Source of the DNA: Zychaea mexicana
Lineage: Eukaryota; Mucoromycota; Mucoromycetes; Mucorales; Lichtheimiaceae
Assembly: GCF_025766255.1 (NCBI RefSeq)
Contig: NW_026516732.1
Coordinates: forward strand, 124,001-188,000
DNA: 64,000 nt
Direction of reading: 5' to 3'
This document shows positions 43,571 through 54,640 of this stretch, in pieces (position 1 is the first letter of the stretch; each line of letters starts with the position of its first letter). Under the pieces are notes generated by a model. The model made no database searches and had not been told where the DNA came from. It saw only the letters and a program-made list of their open reading frames with translations. Position numbers and translations under genes: made by a program.

Positions 43571-44525
43571 CTATAAAACCCGCACCAACCAGCCATCAAC
43601 TTTCTCTACTAATGCGTTTTCAAATTCAAACCAGAAATGATCTGCACCGGGGATCATTACAGACTCCACGTGCTTTCCTGCATTCTTGATCCAGTTTTGG
43701 TACGACCGCACGCCTGTGAACTGGTCATGGTCACCGTATAAAAGAAGTACTTTGCAATCGCTTGTCGCTGTCAGTAGCAACTGATTGGCTTGCTCTGTGA
43801 AAAACGAACTTCGTACGGTAGCAAGCGCCCATTGGACACTTAGGGGATAGCTGATCAATAGATAGGAACAAGGGATAAGATTGTCATGTGGCATGGATGC
43901 TGCTATCATGCTTCCGAAAGAGTAGCCCTGAAAAAGAAGGGCATCATTTTAGACACAGTTACTTGAAAAACATTATAGAGTCATTGTAGGAATCTGTTGC
44001 TGCTTACGCTTATAAGTAAATGTGAGAGTTTACGTGGTCCTGAAGTTTTTATATACTGTATAACTCCTTCATAATCTCCACGTTCGGGCACACCAGTCCA
44101 ACTTGTTCGGCCTTTGGAACGTCCGCATCCTCTACGTGATATGAGATTTCACCATAAGCTATTGAAGTTCTTCTTAAGATAGTGTGTCCTCGTATATTGA
44201 ACTTGCCTAAAGTTAATGCACGCAGTAATAAAACCCTTGCTGGCAAAATACTTATGTAACGCAATAACCACATTGTTATGCATGTTACCGCCTTGTAGTT
44301 ATAGTAGATTGATGCAATGATCCGCACATTAACGTTGGTTGTTCTCGGCTGAAGTACAATCTTCCTTTTGTTCCTGCATTATTTACCAAGCGGCCCGTAG
44401 GGATGGGCTAAAATAACGGCAGGTGCAGTGTCACCGCCATTTCCGCTATTGCCATGGAAAGTGATTTTGGTTTCAATAGGAGTTTTGTCATGACACGACT
44501 CGACAAAAACAACTTCTGAAGGCAT
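43571..44525 (-). CDS. Alpha/beta hydrolase (serine hydrolase)
   Basis: Four exons. The first starts at ATG 44525 (MPSEVVFVESCHDKTPIETK) and includes VILAHPYGPLGG, the HxxxG-type oxyanion-hole loop. The second gives NMHNNVVIALHKYFASKGF with TACINFR. The third continues NFRGCGRSKGRTSWTGVPE, the family's fRGxGrS pattern. The fourth begins GYSFGSMIAAS, the nucleophile elbow G-x-S-x-G. Asp in LLLYGDHDQFTG and His in PGADHFWF complete a Ser-Asp-His triad. Length, about 230 residues, fits small cytosolic hydrolases of the dienelactone hydrolase/serine aminopeptidase kind; the substrate is unknown. The intron at 44132-44206 uses a GC donor (AG|GCAAGT), and only this splice restores the conserved NFRG sequence. 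The stop is at 43571-43573. Confidence 0.85.
44132..44206 (-). other. GC-AG intron in the alpha/beta hydrolase gene
   Basis: Donor AG|GCAAGT and acceptor cacgtag. Splicing gives INF-R-GCGRSKGRT, matching the conserved hydrolase strand-turn. No GT donor in the neighbourhood keeps both frame and motif. Confidence 0.75.
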
Positions 44526-44776
44526 AACTGAACGAAAGTTAGAGGAGCGGAAACGCGCGTGGGTGCGAGAAATAGTCAAGAGTTAAAAAGAAAATTATTA
44601 ATACACGAGAGGGAGAAAAATCAAGATAGAAATAATACTACAAAGTATGATTGGAGGAGGTTATTAGTGTGGAGGAAAGATAATCGAATATACTACTCTT
44701 GTTGGTACAATTACAAAAAGAAATAAGAAAATAATAATTAGTACGTAATAATAAATAGGAACGAACAAAAGGAGAG

Positions 44777-47700
44777 CTAAAACCGCTCAGAATCGACATG
44801 ACGATTTCTAAAGAAAAAATAGGTATCTAATTGATAGATGATTTCTTGACACGGCAAAGACACTCCTTGAAGGTTATCATGCTGATGTTTGTGCTGTTGT
44901 TTCAACTTCATGTGACACCAGGTACGACCGTCAAGTAGCCAGTTCATGTACTGGCTTTCACGTAGATCCATATCGACCTTGTTTAGCAGCTTGAATATCA
45001 TCAGCAAGTCGTGTCGCAACATAGCTAACCGGTCACGGCTCGTATCAAGATCAAACGCAATTTGGCGATAGCGATCCATGCTCCATCGATAGCCTTGTAG
45101 ACCATTCTCCTGTCCAGCAGTTGTCGTTTCCAAAAACAATCGGAAGCTTTGATATTAGAAAATAAAGTAATAACCATGTTCTGTTAGCACTAGCATCGCA
45201 ATACCTACAACCGATGAAGCGTCGCACAATACCTTTCTGAGTCGGCATAAGGAGGCTGAAGGTTGGAATAGAGAATACCCTGTTCCTCAAGATCACGAAG
45301 ATAGACTGCCTTACGATCCACTACAATGGTAGTTGTGTCTGGTGAAACTGGAGCAGCAGCACTGTAAGCCGCCGCTGTCGTATCATTTTTAGCAAGAGCT
45401 ATGGTAGTCGAATCAGTTGGACGAGGGATAGCAGCAGTGGAAGAAAAAGCCGAGAAACCTTTGGCCCAAATTACTGTTTTCCATAGTCCAAAAACTACCC
45501 AGATAAGTGCAATAACCAACAAGAAAACGCGAATAGGAAGGATACGACGTTTTGATTGTTGTACTTGTCGGTCTGCTGATGCCCTTCTGGATCGCTTTCC
45601 GCCTGTGCTATTGTTACTCCTGTGGCTGCGGTTGCTTGATCGGCGGGTATGCATTGGAGGCGGTTTCAAGTACGTATTGTTTCGTTCGACTGTCGTCGAT
45701 GTCTTCTGTTGAGCATTAAGCATCTTGTTGTTGTTGTTGTTGTTGTTGAGACCCGTAGGAGCTTTTGCATCATCAAATTGTAGTTGTTGTGTAGTATTTG
45801 ACTTTACAGGATGTTGGAGTATGGAGGGTATAGCGCGAGGAGATGTTGAAGCAGTGTGTTGTGATTGCAATTTTTGGTGAGGTTGGTCTTGACGACGCTG
45901 TTGGTCATCACTGCTACTGCTACTACTGTCTGCTAGCGCATTGTCTAGTGGCTCCATAACCTCAGCAGGGTATGTCGTCTCACTAGCAGCAGGGACCACG
46001 AGACGATCTTCTTGTCTGCCAGTGGATTTGGCATACGTTTGTAGCTCTTGCTGATATCGTTCTTGCTGTTCTTTTCGTTCGGCCTCTACACGCTCAGCCT
46101 CGGCATCGGCAGCATCCTCCAAAACGGGTATGAACACCTTGATACTATCTGCCATGCCCTTCATTGCAGCTCGAGTGACAATGGCTAAATAGTATTATAA
46201 AAGAAGATCAAATTATTATTTTAGTAAATGAATGTTCCCGACAACTGCATTTGGATATGAAGGCTTTTCATACTGGCATCATTTACCTCTTACAAGCACT
46301 CTCTGCACCCATGCAACACCCAAATGAATGGATAGTTTGCATCTCGACTTGTCAATCCATGTGATACAATATCGTACTGTTGGGATAAATGCATCAGCAT
46401 ATGGTAAAGCAGCTGTTCGGGTGGAGATTTGGACAACATAACAGCTGTAAAAATTCGATTAGTTAGCTTGATGGTATATTTCAAATTTAAGCGGTATGAA
46501 TTATCCATTGTTGGAACCATTACCGATAATCATCTTTTCTGTGCAAAACTTGTGTCTCTACTACTTCTGCTTCGTTCATACGGACTATAAAGTAATTGCA
46601 CATGTAAGTTTGAGAGAGGGAGAATCGTTTACATCACGAAAGAAAATATGACATTTTAAAATCGCTAAATAATATTTTTCTTTCTTCTTACCAATTGGAT
46701 TAGATACGGGCATGATGTACTTGAGAGTTCGCTTAGTCTGACCGTCGGCATTATACCAGCAACTCACTCGTAGATCTAGTGGCAGCAAGTTATCAATCAG
46801 CACCTTGTTTTAACAAGTCAATAAATACATGAGCCCAAGGTCAAACTTTACCATGGCCTTCCGTTCCAGTTGCTTTTCCTAACCAAACACCGCCATCGGA
46901 TGGAGAGGCATTTGCTTCATCCGAAAACATGATATTATACAATCGTTTGGCAGATATAGGGAACTCGATTTCTGTCTCCAATCTGTCCAAATGATCATCA
47001 CATTCACATGCCATCGGTCCACCTGGTGCCTTGATATGCGAAGGAACCTCGTCGGCTGAATAACAATTTGAATAATCGAAATGTTGTCAACTACAAAGGC
47101 GCAGGATGATGCAACTTTTTACTATATAGAGCACTTACGATCCGCTGGTGGAGATGGTGGAGGGGGCGGAGGAGGTGGAGATGGAGCTGCTGGTTTCGCT
47201 TTGACCGTATTACTGTTCGCTGTTGTTTCTACAGGAAGTAAAGTACCGCCAGAGCTATAACTATTGAGCGAATCGCCCCCACGTTCGTTTGGCGCAACTG
47301 TTAATTTGTTTTCTTCGCCAACAATAGGTGGCTCGTTTGGTTTTTTCGATGCAATCACGGGGCGTGTGGATCCAAGTGCTCTGAAAGACAGTCGCTTTCG
47401 TTTCTTTTTGGTTTCTGATACAGAGTTAAGCTGATTAACAGAAAGCAGTGAAGAAGATCGATTACGTTGACTTTGCGACATGTGTACAATCTTGGCATGA
47501 ATGTTACGAAGTTGCATAGGCTATTCATTTGAAAAAGCATAATTTCCGGTTAGACACCCTTCAGGTACTGCTCAATTCTAAACGGATGAAACGGTAGAGA
47601 AAGGGTGTGATTTATGCATACCTCGTCACTCTTTGCATTGTTGATAGCAAAGCGCAATTTTTCGGCCAATGTGTTAATTTCTTCGTTGGGGATACTGAAA

Positions 47701-50673
47701 ATGAGAGGGCTGTGTATCGATTTGTTGCTTGGGTCCGATACTAGATCGATCACTAATACTTGGTTCTTGTCCATTTTGACAGAGGGATCCCGCATAACCC
47801 GCACATTTTCGATTGATGTCAACTTAATAGCCACCTACAAGATTATACCCCGTCAATAAGTTTTCTTTAATCAGATATCATGAAAAGACACAACATACCG
47901 AGTTGACACATGCTATCATGGTGAAACTGTAAAACCATAACGTGCTTTGCGTGACGAATGCCTTTCCACCATATCCATAACCAAATTCAGAAGGTGGTGC
48001 AGAGTTCAAAGTAGTGAGTTGCGCAATCAACTCCCTGTCAAATGAATCGACAGATACAGTGTCTTGTTTCTCTTCTGGAGGCTGTAAAGGATCTTGTCTT
48101 CGTCGAAGTACGCCAACAAATACTTAGAACAAAGATGTTAATATCAAGGAGCAAAATTATTTCTTCGATTCACAATAGAGGTTTCTTTACCATCCAGAAC
48201 CACTTCTTCCGGCCTAACACCACCAAACATCTTGCGCAACATTTCATTGTCTTCTTGCAACCCGTAGTTGACCATATCCACATGAAGGCTAGAGGTGCTG
48301 TCTTGTGCTAAAGGCCATAGTACGCCCGTCTTGTCGGTTGGCGTCATTGTTCCTGAGCGGACTGATGCCGTTCGTTTATCGGCAATAAGCATCGTGCCCA
48401 AAACCGGCCAAGGCACACCCCAAAGTGAATCAGGTACCTGAACACTCTGAATACTCCTTGATCGAGCCGCTTCCCACACAAGCACAGGACTGAGCGACAT
48501 ACATGTCATGAGTGATGTGCCATGGTTGGACAGAGAGTTCGAAACATAGGCGACTGCTGATGGAGAAGCGGACGTTGCTTCAGGTTGAGTTGACGGTAAT
48601 GAAGTACGAGAGGTAGAGAAGATTAAGCCGCTAATACTGTGCAACTTTGTATTGTCTGGTAAGGTGTTGTACATGGGCGTTGTTGATGTGCTAAGCGTGA
48701 CAGGAATATCTTTGGGTGTTGTAACTGTTGTGGTCGACTTGGCTTTATAAGATCTCGTCCTACTACTTGGTGACCTTGCAGTTAGCGAGCTCGTGGACGG
48801 TGAGGTAGAGCAGTCACTGGAAACTGATGATTGCTGAATGGAATCGACGATCGAAGAATCGTCACGGTACCTGTCGGATGGTTCATCGCCTTCAGGCCGT
48901 CGGATCCAGTTCAAACAGGATACCCAGTTGCGCAAATCCTCCGCCGTTTCCGCTTGCAAAAGGTATGTGCCTCTATAAGATAAGGGCATTGTACCGGATT
49001 AGTCTTTTGTCATCTATCCACTCCAAAAAATCATGAACGTACTGCGAATGTTTTAGCTGGAAACAAAAACGTCGCTCCCCCTCGTTGACAAGTTTCAATT
49101 CGCATGATGCCATGGAGATCTTTTCCTCGACTGTTACCATGGCTCGTCCCGGTTTGAAGCTCACGGTACACCATCCGAAATACTCATTATAGACAAAACA
49201 CCATCGACGTGCCCAAGTGTGTCGCGAGACACGCAAAAACAGGTAGCCCCACTTGCATGCTGGCGTTGATTTAGTTGCCTTGTTGCTGCTGTTGTTACTG
49301 TTGGCAAGATGACCATTGATAGCTAATGGCGATGACGATGGCGTGTAATAGCTTAGTTCCTTGCGAGGTTCAGTGAGCTTCAGGTATTCGGCTTCTAGTC
49401 TTTCTCGGACTAATTGCATTTTTCGAAGCTCATATATACAAGTTTGCTGATCCTATTGATTTATGCGTTGTTACTATGACTTTGCCATGTGTGCCACAAT
49501 AAAAAAGAGAGAAAAAATGTCTTACATCAATCAACCATTGTCGCCAGCCAGTGATACTAGTATGTATGTGATTCCAAATTTGTGCTAGATCTTCAAAACT
49601 GTTTTGCGGTTTGGATGTTGATGAAACTCGCTCAACTAAAAGATTTGCCAACAAGCCGCGGAAATTGACCACGCGGACCGTATGTTGACCCGATAACTGA
49701 ATATATTCTTTACGAGCGTCATGAAGCCGTTCAGCTTCATCGCGTAGCATAACTGGGTCCTTAGTTTTACCGAGTGCCGCATATTTTTGTAATTGACTTT
49801 CATATCGATCCAAAGCCTTATCATGTTGTTTCCGAAACTCCTGCATAAACAGTGCTTTCCATTTTAGTACGAGAGAAAGTGCGGACCCTCGGGTAACTAT
49901 CCTCACATCTTACCTTAAAATCTTTCAAGTACGTTTTGGAAAGTTGGTGTAAGGGTTCGATGTAAGTCGTTTGGATGTCGAGCACCTATTTGAGTACATA
50001 GAGGTTATTAATTACCATGGAATTCTGCCCGCCAAAACCTCAGCGCGGTGTGTTCGGCCGGGCATCAACCCCGTGTTTTTTGGTCATTTAATTAGTTTAT
50101 CGTCGGACAAAGGTTCGCTCCGTCAAAAACGGGCGGCTCATTACCATTTTAGTTTGGCAAGCAATTGTTGATTGTAACGCCACAGAAAACCGATTAAATG
50201 CCGGATTGGTCAACGAGGATGCTATTCCGTAGATGATTGTATTTAGCACATATCAATTGAGCCTCTAAACTTTTCAAATACATATATACATTGATAGTTT
50301 TTGACTATAAGTAGTAGCTATAAGCATTTCTTATACCTATCAAGCTGTCATCCATATTAGCGGGTGGTTTGACCTTTTCACAGATGGCGGCAGTATCTAA
50401 ATTGAATTCTGAAAAAAGTAAAAACGAAGGGTATAAGCATGCTAACGTAAGCTGAATCGTCGCGTTTGTGTGTACGTGGAGTCGTAAGTGATTACTGTTT
50501 AGTTTATCCAGGTACTGTTTGAACTGCGAGGAGAGTGTCGCCAGCCATTTGTCGAATAAATCGAGTTGTTCATCCCAATGAACCACATTGGCCCTGTATA
50601 TGGGTGAATCGGTTATAGCATCATGTGCTGTAATTAGTGTTGGAAAGGGAGAGGAATGGTTTGCTGAAAGCAT
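44777..50673 (-). CDS. SIP3/LAM-type protein: BAR, PH, GRAM-like and VASt domains with a C-terminal TM
   Basis: Large protein of the LAM family (yeast Sip3/Ysp1, Lam1/Lam3), anchored at ER contact sites and implicated in sterol transfer through its VASt domain. Read from the start, the BAR-like region begins DSPIYRANVVHWDEQLDLFD, continues LTNPAFNRFSVALQSTIACQ, TTYIEPLHQLSKTYLKDFK and KQHDKALDRYESQLQKYAAL. The PH domain is at 48.9-49.4 kb (CKWGYLFLRVSRHTWARRWC, LLQAETAEDLRNWVSCLNWI). A GRAM-like part has AFVTQSTLWFYSFTMIACVN and AIKLTSIENVRVMRDPS. After a Pro-rich linker (ten-Pro run) comes the VASt domain (VPSHIKAPGGPMACECDDHL, VSCWYNADGQTKRTLKYIMP, QLLYHMLMHLSQQYDIVSHG). A basic stretch and TM (IRVFLLVIALIWVVFGLWKT) and a C-terminal helical region follow to the stop at 44777. 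More than a dozen exons; the start at 50673 (MLSANHSS) is the nearest good ATG, and an upstream first exon is possible. Confidence 0.88.
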
Positions 50674-52184
50674 TTAGAAACGATTCATTCGGGGCAAGCA
50701 AAAAGAAAGAGGGAGGTTTTACTGCTTTTTCGGTTGTATGTATCATATTCAAGTTTAAAGGCAGCAACAAAGTAGGAACTTGAACTTGGTCACACCTCGA
50801 TCCATGCGCAGACATTGCCTTTTTCAAATCAACCGATTATACATCTATGCTAGCATCGAATATGTTGTAAAAAGTATGGAATTCTCAAACATCAGGATTT
50901 AAAATGTATCGAGTACTGGGTGCTCACATCTGAGGGTTGTAGCTACATTTGTTAGGCTTGCATTCAACGGGGACTGTAGAAGCGTGTAAAATAATCTTGT
51001 AAACACGATAATTATCGAATCAATTCTTGCATTAGGTCTCAAGCTTCGTGATCCTCCATTTCCACGTAGCCAAAGATATTTATGCAAACAAACATTACTC
51101 AATCTTTGCCTTCACCAGACCCCTCTGGCTCATCTTGGCTGAGCTTATTGATTTCCATCAGTACAATGTCCCCAACTTTTGTAGAAAACTTCTACTGTGT
51201 ACAGTATGTACACAAATTGAACGCATGCGTTTTTTAAGCTTTTCAATGCTACCAGTAAAAGGTCGGCTGCAGTGTTTTGAAAATGCGCAATTAACTTCAA
51301 AATCTCGGCTGGGCAAGATGCCATGCATTATTGTTTACAAAGAATATGGATATCGTCCTATCATGTATGCTTCATGATTCGTCTTGTATGAAACAGATTG
51401 GAGGAAAATGTGCGCTATAGCATTTAGGAATATATGATTGCTGATTGATGCCAAAAAGCTGGCTGCAGTAATAGTCTTTGGCTGCATGATAGAGGACCTT
51501 CATGAATAGCAGCCTGTTTCCAGGGCTTCCACTTGTTACTTCAGCGGCTTTTTTTTTCAACATTCATTCTCCATTATTAGTACTTCTGGTCGTTGCAAAT
51601 CGAAAAAATAGAATATGGTGGTATTAACAAGTAGCTTCGACGTTGATAGCTCGTTTTATTGAAGCGCATCAAAAACTGACAAAGATCGTTAAAGACAGCA
51701 AAATCAGCGTTGATCTTAGGCGAAAGCACATGACTCAAAGCTCACCAGCATCAATACTTGTATAGCAAGCAAATAGTTTATACTTTGCCCGTTTTCAATC
51801 ATCTGCACCCCACCTGGTAAAAGAACGAACAAAATAATTCAGTAATCCCGTTATATACACTTAGGAATCTAGTGGTTTCGTCGACTAGTCGACATGATGG
51901 TTGTAGTTCTCTGGCTACGCGATGCAAACATTGCAGCGCTGCCTTATAAATACATTTATACTTTGAGGTTAAGTTAATTTTTTCAGCTACAGTATTGACG
52001 TGAGTCAGCAGGAAGCAAAGGTAGTCTAGGAACGAGGAGCTCAGGAAGAGCGCAACACAGATCTTTCTTCTTTGGATAGTGACAAGTGATGCGTGTGTCA
52101 AACCTCGAACGTTCCAACAGCTTTCCCTTGAAACGAAAACTCCGTAGAGTGAAAGCGCATTGTTACGCAACGATTTGGCCAATT
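50674..52184. other. Spacer upstream of the LAM gene
   Basis: Contains the LAM promoter at its left side. Open frames at 50899-51102 (-), 51048-51377 (+), 51372-51563 (-) and 51799-52182 (-) have no recognised domains. The last adjoins repeat copy 2 just as an unassigned frame adjoins copy 1, but the two proteins do not clearly align. Nothing firm. Confidence 0.35.
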
Positions 52185-53199
52185 TACTTGGTACTCAAAG
52201 TGCACAAAGGAATGGCGGGTGAACAAGGTGATCAATGGAGCAACGAGTTACGCGCAAAAGGGTCAAAAGATGTACAGTAGGAAGTCATCGTTTATGGTGT
52301 TATTCTTCTGATCGTCCCAATGGATCTTGAAAGCTGCTAAAAAAAACGTAGAACCCGCACAAAAACAAACGAACCGATTAACTTTATCAGCAGCAATGAA
52401 AATCAATGAAGGGTGAGTCAGTTTCACTAGCGGCAGCGTATACTTACCATGAGCGGTCAGCTTATCTGCGGCAGCACACTTGGATAGAGTATGAATTCGG
52501 AATGGATGGAGGGAGGTTACACGGCGTAGTTCAGAGAACTGTTGGCGGATGGCGAAAATTATAAAGCAACAGTAGACAAGCACGCTTCACAATAAAAGAT
52601 AACGATCTTTGATACACTGCAGCGTTGGAGTCAAGTGTGTGTTGTATCTATTCCCGCACACAGCACATGCAATCAAAAGATACTAATCAAATGGAATAGT
52701 CTGTGGACTACGCTCTATACTCATGCTGTTTACCTTGTTGGGTGAAGAATAGAAACTGGCTGCTGGGAGGATCGTGTTCTTAATGTTTACTAATGCTGGA
52801 TCAGGAACAACTGATGCCGTAGAATCTGTTAAGTTGTTTACCTTGTCAATCACTCCTGTATTGCCATTTGATTGCTCACAGAAAAGCATTTCTTCCGTGA
52901 ATCTACATGCTCATTCACATTCGTGTCTTTGTTTTCGCTTGACACGGTGCCGTGCACGGACTTCTCACAACCAAGCGGCGACAGCATCGGAGGTACAGCA
53001 GCCCATGGTGAGAGACACGTACCACTACCGCCGAAGCACGCTTGTCTACTTGACCATCAGGTACCACTCCTCCTTTCATTTCCTTTGGTGCTGTATCTTT
53101 TGTTATGCCATAGTAGGCAGCCCACAAGTTGATACGCAACCCGTTATCTGGGCCAATGAGAATTCACGGGGATTTGAAGTCCCGAACGAGAAAAATGTC

Positions 53200-53207
53200 T
53201 ATATAAA
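53200..53207 (+). promoter_or_regulatory. TATA box in repeat copy 2
   Basis: TATATAAA followed by the same pyrimidine-rich leader as in copy 1. The promoter therefore survives although the frame behind it is broken. Confidence 0.55.
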
Positions 53208-53295
53208 GCGAGCAATTTCGCCTTTCTTTTTTCTCTTCTCTTCAGTTCGTTTTGGTACGGCTTTGGTCTGTAGTACAGATGCACTGTGTGGTGCC

Positions 53296-53477
53296 ATGAT
53301 CAGGTCATTGCTTGTGCTGGCTATTGTCATAATTCTTTTGATGATCGGCAGATTCAGTGGTCCGCCCTGAAAGAAAATTTGCAATATATACCAGTGGGAA
53401 TGTGGTCATATACTCCGGCAGCCGATCGTGAACCTTCGGGTGCATGTGATGCCAACGGTATATGTTGGGATAATTGA
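53296..53477 (+). pseudogene. Frameshifted copy of the 60-residue membrane-protein gene
   Basis: ATG 53296 begins MIRSLLVLAIVIILLMIGRF and stops at 53368-53370 after only 24 residues. Compared with copy 1, two bases are missing in the ccgcg run and one A is added four bases later, a net shift of one. The remaining coding sequence down to CDANGICWDN is intact in the other frame to 53477. The near-perfect conservation of the out-of-frame tail suggests the break is recent, or that it is an assembly or sequencing error. Which copy is ancestral cannot be decided here. Confidence 0.6.
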
Positions 53478-54052
53478 AACGAACTTTTTTTTTATTATTT
53501 ATTACACACAAATAAGAAAATGATAAACAAAATAAAAATATATTTTTCTTTTTCGCACTTTCCGCATAAACGTTTTACCGCTTTTGCCTCGCCTTTTTTT
53601 TATGTGCACGACAAGTTCCTTTTTCTTTTTTCGCGAACAAAAAGCTAATTACTCCCCCCTCCATCCATTCACAGCTCCGTGCTAAACAAAGCGGGGAACA
53701 GTGACAGTGGCTCTGTATCGTAGCCGAAAGTAACACGATCACAATGCTTTGGCACTCTTTTTCACTTTCTGTGTTCGCCTAAATTGCCAAAGCAATTGTC
53801 AAGAAAAAAATTGTTATCGAGGATATGGTCGGTTATTTTATAAGAGGCAACGCCAGAGCATACGCCAGCAGACCTGTATAATTGTCAGATCTGTAAAAAA
53901 TTGGAATGTTTTTTTTTTCAGCTGTTCGTCTCTCTCACTCTTCCTGCACGTAGCTTATCACAACACAATTTTCTTATCATTTTGGGTTTCACCTGGATCG
54001 AAAAGCTTGCACTGATCTTTCCGATGTGCCTGCTTTTAAAGCGTGATTCTTG

Positions 54053-54640
54053 TAACAGCTCTTTCCCTCCCCTTACACCTTCACTTCTCTCTTCCTTTTC
54101 TTATTTAACTTTACTTCGTTACATATTTTCAAGGTATGCGTTACCTATTTGAAAGTGATGATCGCTCACCAAAGATATCAGGGGGACCTGTTGAAGATAT
54201 GATATATTTGCTCTACCAAAACATGCACGCACCCACACACACAGGGATGCTGTGTTTTCCAGGCCAAGCGATTGGTTACTAATATATGACTTTTGCGGCT
54301 CGCAAACAATAAACCCGAGTATTGATTGAAGCCTTTTCCTTCGTATCGAGAAGTCGATGGTTTTAGAAAGAGCCTGTTCTAATGTGTATCTGCGTATCGC
54401 TATGATAGCATAGATTTAATGAAGTTATGGTGGTTACAATAGATCAATCTTCAGGGTCCCCCTTTTCCAAATAAAATTCAGGTGAGCTACCTGGTTCGAC
54501 TTGCTTTTCCTTTGTCGGACATATTATTTCACGAGTCCGGATTATGTTATACAGGCTTTGTTCGATTAAAAGCCTCGTGCCAAATTTCTTTTCGCGCGTC
54601 CCCTTTCACATACACGTAATACGACTGATTTGATCTCGAT
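54053..54640. other. Spacer between repeat copy 2 and the broken F-box gene
   Basis: Pyrimidine-rich at 54060-54120, then A/T-rich. No coding signal beyond short frames. It could include the former promoter of the downstream F-box relic. Confidence 0.4.

Larger units (their letters stand above)
52185..54052 (+). repeat. 1.9-kb dispersed direct repeat, copy 2
   Basis: Matches 7041-8985 in the same orientation, starting tacttggtactcaaagtgca and ending gcgtgattcttg. It is about 77 bp shorter than copy 1, mostly because it has fewer of the roughly 38-bp internal units and several small deletions (for example near 53645 and 53745). The TATA box, leader and tail coding segment are nearly identical to copy 1; the flanking DNA is unrelated. 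Confidence 0.9.

Noticed and set aside
47122..47517. Pro-rich segment considered as a separate formin-like gene
   Set aside because: It joins in frame to the GRAM-like exon before it and the VASt exon after it, so it is the linker of the LAM protein.
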